Shown here: positions 1 through 5,420 of the stretch, in pieces
Position numbering within the stretch: the first letter of the stretch is position 1
How the letters are laid out: each line of letters opens with the position of its first letter
Assembly (NCBI GenBank): GCA_013205585.1
Contig: JABMML010000068.1
Coordinates: forward strand, 1-6,262
Direction of reading: 5' to 3'
Source: Chitinophagaceae bacterium
Lineage (GTDB): Bacteria; Bacteroidota; Bacteroidia; Chitinophagales; Chitinophagaceae
Length of the DNA: 6,262 nt
Program-made: the position numbers and the translations under genes
The notes under the pieces: generated by a model
The model's database searches: none
The model's input: only the letters and a program-made list of their open reading frames with translations
What the model was told of the DNA's origin: nothing

Positions 1-2154
1 ATCTTCTACCGATCCATTGAAACAACTAGCTGGCAAGAAACTTTCATTAGCTATATCGCTCATTTCAATTTTATGTCCTGCTTCTCTAGCTAGTATCATT
101 ATTTTACGCATTACATCGGTACCACCTAAATCTAATCTTGGATCGGGTTCGGTATACCCTTCTGTCTGCGCCTGTCGAACTACTTTTGAAAAAGGTATAC
201 TACCATCGTAATTATTAAACACAAAATTTAAAGTACCCGATAAAACCGCTTCAATTCTGTTAATATTATCTCCGCTTCTTATTAAATCGTTTAAAGTGCC
301 AATAATGGGCAAACTCGCTCCCACATTGGTTTCAAATAAGAAAGCTGCATTGAATTCTCTAGCAAGTGACTTTAATTTGGCATAATGCTCATAAGGAGAA
401 GAGCAGGCAATTTTATTACATGCCACCACCGATACTGTTTTGCCTAATAATTGCATATACACATCAGAAACTGTTTGATGCGCTGTTACATCTACAAATA
501 CACTATTGCGTAAATTATTTTCAAGTATAGTATTTACATATTGAGTAATATTTCCTGCAGGAGCTGCGGCTAATTGTTCGCGCCAATTGGTTAAATCAAT
601 ACCCTCTGCATTAATTAATTGCTTTTTACTATTGGCAATACCTACAATGTTTATTTGTAAACGTAGTGTTGCTTGTAAATAAGGTACCTGCTTTTTTATT
701 TGGTCAATTAATTTGCCGCCTACATTACCCGCGCCCGCCACATAGACATTCACCTGCTTATAAGTAGTTTCAAAAAATTCTTCATGAAGTACGTTAATGG
801 CCTTGCGTATATCCTTTGTGGCAACCACCGCTGAAATATTTTTCTCTGAAGAGCCTTGTGCAATGGCTCTTACATTAATACCATTTCTTCCAAGTACCCC
901 AAACATTTTTCCACTTACCCCAGGATGGCTTTTCATTTGCTCACCCACAAGCGCTAAAATAGAAACGTCTTTTTCTATAATTAAAGGCTCAACCTTCTGT
1001 GTATTTATTTCTTGTTCAAACTCAGCGTCTACGGCTATTTTGGCCAAATGTGCATCTTGCATATTCACACCCACACAAATAGAATGCTCCGAAGAACTTT
1101 GTGTGATTAATATAATATTGATTTGCTTTTTAGCAAGTGCATCGAATAATCTTTTAGAAAAACCTGGTATACCCACCATACCACTCCCCTCTAAGCTTAA
1201 TAAACAAATATCACTTATACTAGAAATGCCTCTGATAAAATTTTTATCGGCAGGTGATTCATTTTTTATAATAGTACCAGCATGATTAGGATCAAAAGTA
1301 TTTTTTATCCATACGGGTATGTTTTTTTGCATCACCGGCTGAATAGTAGGAGGATAAATAACCTTCGCGCCAAAATGCGATAACTCCATGGCTTCTTGAT
1401 AAGAAATTTCTGGAATTTCTTTGGCATTTTGAACGATGCGTGGATCGGCTGTCATCAAGCCACTTACATCAGTCCATATTTCTAAAGCGCTTGCTTGTAA
1501 AGCAGCTGCATAAATAGCGCCTGTATAATCGGAACCTCCTCTACCAAGTGTTGTGGTATTGCCTTCCCCATCTGATGCCACAAAACCAGGCGCTATATAT
1601 AAATCGAAAGCATTTTCAGGAGCTGCAAAATAATTTGCAATGGTTTTATAAGTAAGTGGCTTATCTACCACTGCATTAAAATAATTAGAATTGGTTTTGA
1701 TTAAATTTCTTGAATCAATCCACTGTTGTTTAATACCCTTTGACTCAAAACTGGCTGAAGTAATTTTACTAGATAATAATTCGCCGTAGCTAATAATTTT
1801 ATCCTGCATACGCATAGATAGTTCCTTCAGCATATATAAACCTTCACAATTCGTTTCTAATTCATTGATGAGTTGCTTCACCAAACTTAAAGTACCGCTT
1901 TGTTGTTGTATAGGAAGTAAAGCACGTACTGTATCTAAATGCTTTTGTTCAATATTTTGAATAATGGTTTTATAAGCTTCATTGCCTTGAGCAGCCGTTT
2001 GTGCTAACATTAATAATTGATCCGTGACCCCACTCATTGCAGAAACCACTACAATGGTTTTTTCTTTTTGTATACTAGTGCTTACAATGGCCACCATTTG
2101 ATTGATTGCCTCTGCACTACCTACTGAACTTCCTCCGAACTTTAAAACCTGCAT
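1..2154 (-). CDS. thrA: Bifunctional aspartokinase / homoserine dehydrogenase, C-terminus cut off by window edge
   Basis: This fused cytosolic enzyme catalyses two steps of the aspartate pathway: ATP-dependent phosphorylation of aspartate and NAD(P)H-dependent reduction of aspartate semialdehyde to homoserine. Translating the minus strand from the ATG at 2154 gives 718 uninterrupted codons to the window edge; the E. coli enzyme has 820 residues, so about 100 are missing. The aspartokinase domain (about 1-300) shows KFGGSSV at 5-11, SAMSGVTD at 38-45, E125 in YGE, GRGGSDY at 204-210 and TADPR at 235-239. Two ACT domains follow (about 311-385 and 395-460) and would bind an inhibitor, probably threonine. 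The homoserine dehydrogenase part has the dinucleotide loop GAGNVGG (474-480), catalytic-type K581 after CN, ETNVGASLP (608-616), SGTLNF (639-644), and D680/K684 in the DLGGTDVMRK stretch. It starts 15 bp after the ilvA stop, and AAAAGGG lies two bases before the ATG. No upstream in-frame start is plausible, because ilvA occupies that sequence. The call is firm. Confidence 0.96.
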   Translation of the reverse strand, partial: MQVLKFGGSSVGSAEAINQMVAIVSTSIQKEKTIVVVSAMSGVTDQLLMLAQTAAQGNEAYKTIIQNIEQKHLDTVRALLPIQQQSGTLSLVKQLINELETNCEGLYMLKELSMRMQDKIISYGELLSSKITSASFESKGIKQQWIDSRNLIKTNSNYFNAVVDKPLTYKTIANYFAAPENAFDLYIAPGFVASDGEGNTTTLGRGGSDYTGAIYAAALQASALEIWTDVSGLMTADPRIVQNAKEIPEISYQEAMELSHFGAKVIYPPTIQPVMQKNIPVWIKNTFDPNHAGTIIKNESPADKNFIRGISSISDICLLSLEGSGMVGIPGFSKRLFDALAKKQINIILITQSSSEHSICVGVNMQDAHLAKIAVDAEFEQEINTQKVEPLIIEKDVSILALVGEQMKSHPGVSGKMFGVLGRNGINVRAIAQGSSEKNISAVVATKDIRKAINVLHEEFFETTYKQVNVYVAGAGNVGGKLIDQIKKQVPYLQATLRLQINIVGIANSKKQLINAEGIDLTNWREQLAAAPAGNITQYVNTILENNLRNSVFVDVTAHQTVSDVYMQLLGKTVSVVACNKIACSSPYEHYAKLKSLAREFNAAFLFETNVGASLPIIGTLNDLIRSGDNINRIEAVLSGTLNFVFNNYDGSIPFSKVVRQAQTEGYTEPDPRLDLGGTDVMRKIMILAREAGHKIEMSDIANESFLPASCFNGSVED

Positions 2155-2169
2155 AACCCTTTTATTTTT

Positions 2170-3444
2170 CTATATTAAATAGCCGTATATATTATCGTCC
2201 TTGTTTATTTCATCATAATTAATATGATACTTTTTCATATTCTCAATAAGGGTAGTATGATCGGCCTTGGTTCTTAATTCTATTCCCAGTAGGGCTGGAC
2301 CCGCTTCCTTATTGTGTTTTTGTATGTATTCAAATCTTGTGATATCATCATAAGGGCCTAGTACTTTATTGACAAACTCTTTTAAAGAGCCTGGTCTTTG
2401 TGCAAAGCGAATTAAAAAATAATGCTTTAATCCCTCATAGGTTAAAGAACGTTCTTTAATTTCTTGCATGCGTGCAATATCATTATTACCACCACTAACA
2501 ATACATACAATGGTCTTGCCTTTTATCTGATCGGCGTAATGGTCCAAAGCCGCCACAGACATAGCGCCTGCGGGTTCCACTACAATGGCTTCTTCATTAT
2601 ACATTTGTAAAATAGTAGTACAAATTTTTCCTTCTGGCACTAAATGCATATCGTCTAAAGCATCCTTGCAAAAAGAGAAAGTGACATCACCCACTCTTTT
2701 TACAGAAGCGCCATCGACAAACTTATCTATGTTTTCTAATTCAACAGGCTCTCCCGATTTTAAAGCCCAAAACATACTAGGCGCGCCTTCTGGTTCTAAT
2801 CCTATAATTTTTGTTGTAGGAGAATGCTGTTTAAAATAAGTGCCTACGCCGGCGCTTAAGCCACCACCGCCTACGGGTACAAATAAATAATCGATAGGGT
2901 CCTTGGTAAATGTTTTAATATCTTCTAAAATTTCTACACCCACTGTGGCCTGTCCTTCAATAATAGAAACATGGTCAAAGGGAGGTATGAATGTCATTCC
3001 GTGTTCTAAAGTATAAGCCTTCGCGGCCACTGCTGTATCATCAAAAGTATCGCCCACTAAAATTACTTCCACAAAATCTTCACCAAACATTTTTGTTTGA
3101 TTTACTTTTTGTTGAGGTGAAGGAATTGGCATAAATACAACACCGCAGACGCCTAGTTTTTTGCAACTATAAGAAAAGCCCTGTGCGTGGTTACCTGCAC
3201 TAGCACAGACTACCCCTTTTTCCAATACTTCTTTAGAGAGCTGACTCATCATATTATACGCGCCTCTTAATTTATAAGAACGTACAATTTGTAAGTCTTC
3301 TCTTTTAAAATAAACATTACACTCATATTTACGAGACAAGTTTGCATTGAACTGAAGCGGGGTATGTGTTACCACCGACTTCAATCTTTTGACTGCTGCC
3401 TCAATATCGAGTGTAGGTTTATTTATTTTCTTTGCTTCACTCAT
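2170..3444 (-). CDS. ilvA: Threonine dehydratase (biosynthetic, short form with one ACT-like domain)
   Basis: This PLP enzyme deaminates L-threonine to 2-oxobutanoate and ammonia, the committed step of isoleucine synthesis. The 424-residue protein has the fold type II PLP domain (about 15-330): the PLP lysine K58 in RSYKLRGA, the substrate loop SAGNH at 82-86, the phosphate-binding GGGG at 192-195, and SGGN at 317-320. A C-terminal ACT-like regulatory domain (about 338-424) begins near LKHYFLIRFAQRPGSL. The length and the DLQIVRSYKLRGA wording match the Bacillus/Corynebacterium short type of about 420-436 residues, not the E. coli form of 514 residues with two regulatory subdomains. The regulatory domain argues for the anabolic, isoleucine-sensitive enzyme rather than the catabolic TdcB, and so does the position between ilvC and thrA. 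It starts 46 bp after ilvC, ends with TAG, and has no good Shine-Dalgarno site. The immediate product of thrA's pathway, threonine, is its substrate. Confidence 0.97.
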   Translation of the reverse strand: MSEAKKINKPTLDIEAAVKRLKSVVTHTPLQFNANLSRKYECNVYFKREDLQIVRSYKLRGAYNMMSQLSKEVLEKGVVCASAGNHAQGFSYSCKKLGVCGVVFMPIPSPQQKVNQTKMFGEDFVEVILVGDTFDDTAVAAKAYTLEHGMTFIPPFDHVSIIEGQATVGVEILEDIKTFTKDPIDYLFVPVGGGGLSAGVGTYFKQHSPTTKIIGLEPEGAPSMFWALKSGEPVELENIDKFVDGASVKRVGDVTFSFCKDALDDMHLVPEGKICTTILQMYNEEAIVVEPAGAMSVAALDHYADQIKGKTIVCIVSGGNNDIARMQEIKERSLTYEGLKHYFLIRFAQRPGSLKEFVNKVLGPYDDITRFEYIQKHNKEAGPALLGIELRTKADHTTLIENMKKYHINYDEINKDDNIYGYLI

Positions 3445-3473
3445 ACTTTATCACTTTTCTATTTTATCCTAAC

Positions 3474-3497
3474 TAAATAATTCTAAAGAACTATTTA
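3474..3497 (-). other. RNA hairpin overlapping the ilvC stop codon
   Basis: On the transcript TAAATAGTTC (3497-3488) pairs with GAATTATTTA (3483-3474) around a TTTA loop. This gives 10 bp including one G-U pair. The ilvC TAG stop lies in the 5' arm. The stem is AT-rich and therefore weak, and no U tract follows, so it is unlikely to be a strong terminator. Pairing in such AT-rich sequence could arise by chance, but the position matches the stop-overlapping hairpin of ilvB. Confidence 0.5.
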
Positions 3498-4546
3498 CCT
3501 GGTTGATTCTCTGGTCTTAAACTTCTTACAGTTTTTCCCGCTTGCCACATTTCACTATTGTGTAATTCAGCTAATTCCACTTCTAATTTCTCACGGTAAT
3601 CAGCTTTACTATTTAAGTCAATAGAACGAGCCGATTCTTTTCCTGTAGCAACACTATTGTATAAGTCTGTAAAAACTGGCATAGTCGCATCGCGGAATTT
3701 TTTCCACCAATCTAAAGCACCTCTTTGAGCAGTCGTTGAACAGTTGGCATACATCCAATCCATTCCGTTTTCTGCAACAAGTGGCATTAATGATTGTGTT
3801 AATTCTTCCACTGTTTCATTGAATGACTCAGAAGGGCTATGTCCGTTTTTACGCAATACTTCATATTGGGCTGCAAAGATACCTTGAATTGCGCCCATTA
3901 ATGTGCCTCTTTCCCCAGTTAAATCAGAAAAAACCTCTTTTTTAAAGTTAGTCTCGAATAAATAGCCCGATCCAATAGCAATACCTAGGGCAATAACTCT
4001 GTCCCAGGCCTTTCCTGTAGCGTCTTGGAAGATGGCATAACTAGAATTTAAGCCACGGCCTTGCAAGAACATTCTTCTTAAAGAAGTTCCAGAACCTTTA
4101 GGGGCTACTAAGAATACATCCACATCGGCTGGAGGTATAATACCTGTTTGCTCATTGAAAGTAATACCAAAGCCATGAGAAAAATACAAGGCCTTGCCCG
4201 GAGTTAAATGTTTTTTAACGGTTGGCCACATCGCAATTTGTGCAGCATCACTTAATAAATAACAAATAATAGTTCCTTTTTCTAAAGCTTCTTCTATTTC
4301 AAATAAGCTTGTGCCTGGCACAAAACCATCTGCAATTGCTTTATCCCAACTTTTTGAATTTTTTCTTTGTCCAATAATAACATTAATACCATTTTCTTTT
4401 TGGTTCAATGCTTGACCAGGACCTTGAACACCATAGCCAATGACTGCAATAGTTTCATTTTTTAAAACCTCCTGTGCTTTTGCTAATGGGAACTCTTCGC
4501 GAGTAACTACATTCTCTTCTGTTCCGCCGAAATTTAATTTTGCCAT
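3491..4546 (-). CDS. ilvC: Ketol-acid reductoisomerase (KARI), fungal Ilv5-like
   Basis: This enzyme uses NADPH and Mg2+ to isomerise and reduce 2-acetolactate or 2-aceto-2-hydroxybutanoate to the dihydroxy acids used by IlvD. The 351-residue product has an N-terminal Rossmann domain (about 15-205) with GYGVQG at 37-42, the cofactor-selecting loop GQRKNSKSW at 59-67, SHGFGI at 123-128 (H124) and APKGSG at 148-153 (K150). The C-terminal knotted helical domain has the metal ligands D208 and E212 in SDLTGERG, further acidic residues in ETVEEL (244-249), and S270 in CSTTAQRG. It has one knotted domain, unlike the E. coli enzyme of about 490 residues. From memory, the wording of the C-terminal half (NGHSPSE, STTAQRGALDW, KTVRSLRPENQ) is closer to yeast Ilv5 than to the usual 330-residue bacterial form. 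It starts at ATG 4546 after a 141-bp AT-rich spacer; the bases just before it are A-rich with no Shine-Dalgarno site. The stop codon TAG lies within a predicted hairpin. Confidence 0.98.
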   Translation of the reverse strand: MAKLNFGGTEENVVTREEFPLAKAQEVLKNETIAVIGYGVQGPGQALNQKENGINVIIGQRKNSKSWDKAIADGFVPGTSLFEIEEALEKGTIICYLLSDAAQIAMWPTVKKHLTPGKALYFSHGFGITFNEQTGIIPPADVDVFLVAPKGSGTSLRRMFLQGRGLNSSYAIFQDATGKAWDRVIALGIAIGSGYLFETNFKKEVFSDLTGERGTLMGAIQGIFAAQYEVLRKNGHSPSESFNETVEELTQSLMPLVAENGMDWMYANCSTTAQRGALDWWKKFRDATMPVFTDLYNSVATGKESARSIDLNSKADYREKLEVELAELHNSEMWQAGKTVRSLRPENQPGK

Positions 4547-4687
4547 TTTAATATTTGTTTAGATTTTTTGTTTAATTAATTTATGTTTTTAAATAGTTCT
4601 GTTACTTTTTTATTTGATCTTTATTTTATACTCCTTTTTTATTATGCTTTATGTAGGTTTTTTATTGAAGATTTATTGATAAAGATT
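4547..4687 (-). promoter_or_regulatory. AT-rich ilvN-ilvC spacer, probable unstructured leader of ilvC
   Basis: By hand count only about 22 of the 141 bases are G or C, and the transcript strand is dominated by A. No ATG, GTG or TTG occurs on the transcript strand within it, so it holds no small ORF with a standard start. There is no TAnnTTTG promoter motif and no convincing hairpin. A Shine-Dalgarno-like AAGGAG at 4631-4636 has no start codon after it. An 8-bp direct repeat (TTTATTGA at 4661-4668 and 4672-4679) lies just after ilvN. The region may act as an open ribosome or S1 loading site or as an RNase-sensitive linker; this is inference. Confidence 0.4.
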
Positions 4688-5290
4688 TTACATGGTAAAT
4701 ACTGCTTCTCTTTTACCTAAGTATTCATTTTCTATCACTTCTTCACTAGGTTGCTTTTTTTCAAAGTCTTTTAACTTTTCGTGAAAGCCGCTACTTTCCT
4801 TTATAATAGCCACTCTTGCGCTACGCACGAATTCCACTAAACCATAAGGCTCCAAGGCTTTCATGAGTTTATTGGTCTCCTCTCTATGTCCTGTTGTTTC
4901 AAAAACAATGAAATCTTTTCTAATGGCTACTGCACGCGCACCGTATTCTCTTAATAATCTTTCTACTTTTACTTTCTCGGTAATTTCTTCCGATAATACT
5001 TTATATAATGCAAGTTCTTGCCAAACAATTTCATCATTGGTATTGAAATAAGCTTTTAATACTTCTACCTGCTTTTCAATTTGTCTTACAATTTTAGTCA
5101 CCACATCACGCGACTCCATTACTACAATCGTGAAACGGTGTATGCCGTCAATTTCAGAGGGAGATGTATTTAAACTTCCAATATTAATTTTTCTTCTAGA
5201 AAAAATAATAGCAATACGATTCAATAACCCTACTTGGTTTTCGGTATACACTGTAATTGTGTATTCTTGTTTTTCAGTATTTGTTTCCAT
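4688..5290 (-). CDS. ilvN: Acetolactate synthase small (regulatory) subunit
   Basis: This is the regulatory subunit that binds IlvB, raises its activity and confers feedback inhibition by branched-chain amino acids, chiefly valine. The 200-residue protein starts with an ACT domain (about 9-85), beginning EYTITVYTENQVGLLNRIA. Residues aligning by eye with the valine-site residues of E. coli IlvH (N11, G14, N29) are present as N18, G21 and N36. A second conserved domain (about 88-165) includes EIVWQELALYKV, LLREYGARA and GLVEFVRSARVAI. A charged tail of about 35 residues follows, making it longer than the 163-residue E. coli IlvH. It lies 111 bp after ilvB and 141 bp before ilvC. The ATG at 5290 is the first start in frame that gives a complete ACT domain, and its upstream region is A-rich without a Shine-Dalgarno site. 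The identification is secure from sequence and position; valine sensitivity is inferred. Confidence 0.96.
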   Translation of the reverse strand: METNTEKQEYTITVYTENQVGLLNRIAIIFSRRKINIGSLNTSPSEIDGIHRFTIVVMESRDVVTKIVRQIEKQVEVLKAYFNTNDEIVWQELALYKVLSEEITEKVKVERLLREYGARAVAIRKDFIVFETTGHREETNKLMKALEPYGLVEFVRSARVAIIKESSGFHEKLKDFEKKQPSEEVIENEYLGKREAVFTM

Positions 5291-5346
5291 ATTATTAGAT
5301 CTTTAATTTATCTGTTCTTTATTTTCAACTTTACTTTTAAATATTT
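5291..5346 (-). promoter_or_regulatory. A-rich untranslated leader of ilvN without Shine-Dalgarno site
   Basis: Between hairpin 2 and the ilvN ATG the transcript is A- and T-rich, with no AGGAGG-like motif within 15 bases of the start. A-rich upstream sequence without a Shine-Dalgarno site is usual for translation starts in Bacteroidota. No TAnnTTTG promoter element was found here, so the stretch is read as internal operon leader and not as a promoter region. Confidence 0.4.
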
Positions 5347-5369
5347 GAGCTCGTCCTATAGACTCGCTC
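5347..5369 (-). other. RNA hairpin in ilvB-ilvN spacer (hairpin 2)
   Basis: On the transcript this reads GAGC, GA, GTC, loop TATAG, GAC, GA, GCTC. The 4-bp outer stem (5347-5350 with 5366-5369) and the 3-bp inner stem (5353-5355 with 5361-5363) are separated by a GA/GA internal loop. Beyond a single C/A mismatch the stem can extend by a few A-T pairs that reuse bases of hairpin 1, so the extended forms would compete. The layout copies hairpin 1 with different stem bases. It lies 56 bp before the ilvN start, followed by an A-rich, weakly structured stretch. Confidence 0.6.
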
Positions 5370-5370
5370 G

Positions 5371-5406
5371 AATAAGACTTCAGTGCTTCGCTACTTCAGT
5401 CTTATT
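5371..5406 (-). other. RNA hairpin overlapping the ilvB stop codon (hairpin 1)
   Basis: A 9-bp perfect inverted repeat, AATAAGACT at 5371-5379 and AGTCTTATT at 5398-5406, encloses further pairing. On the transcript the order is 9-bp stem, GA/GA 2x2 internal loop, 3-bp stem AGT/ACT, one bulged A, then GCGAAGC, which closes on itself as GC-GAA-GC. Tandem GA mismatches can form sheared pairs, and GCGAAGC is known as an unusually stable mini-hairpin. The ilvB TAA (5404-5402) is in the 5' arm. There is no uninterrupted U tract after the stem, so a classic intrinsic terminator is unlikely. An mRNA processing, stability or partial-termination role is possible. Confidence 0.7.
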
Positions 5407-5420
5407 TCAATCTTATTTCA
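5400..5420 (-). repeat. 10-bp direct repeat, 11-bp period, spanning the ilvB stop
   Basis: TCTTATTTCA occurs at 5400-5409 and again at 5411-5420. On the coding strand this is TGAAATAAGA twice, covering the last codons of ilvB and its TAA. A third, diverged TGAAGTAGCGA begins in the hairpin immediately after. The repeat is plain in the sequence; no function is known to me. Confidence 0.75.

Noticed and set aside
797..1285. Plus-strand open frame of 162 codons inside thrA
   Set aside because: It lies wholly antisense to the aspartokinase/ACT region of thrA, which has clear motifs in its own frame. The translation is Cys/Ser/Ile/Leu-rich without a recognisable domain, as expected for a shadow frame.
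4631..4636. AAGGAG on the minus strand in the ilvN-ilvC spacer as a ribosome binding site
   Set aside because: No ATG, GTG or TTG follows within the spacer, and it is over 80 bases from the ilvC start.
4617..4686. Inverted repeat ATCTTTAT / ATAAAGAT in the ilvN-ilvC spacer
   Set aside because: Only 8 AT-rich pairs with a loop of 54 bases; easily due to chance in sequence of this composition.
4547..5401. T-box, leader-peptide attenuator or other known branched-chain amino-acid riboregulator
   Set aside because: No T-box-like conserved core and no leader ORF rich in Ile, Leu or Val codons was seen in any spacer. A true operon leader would lie upstream of the window.
5371..5406. Hairpin 1 as a rho-independent terminator
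   Set aside because: The outer stem is AT-rich and no run of U follows it; ilvN, which needs co-expression with ilvB, lies just downstream.
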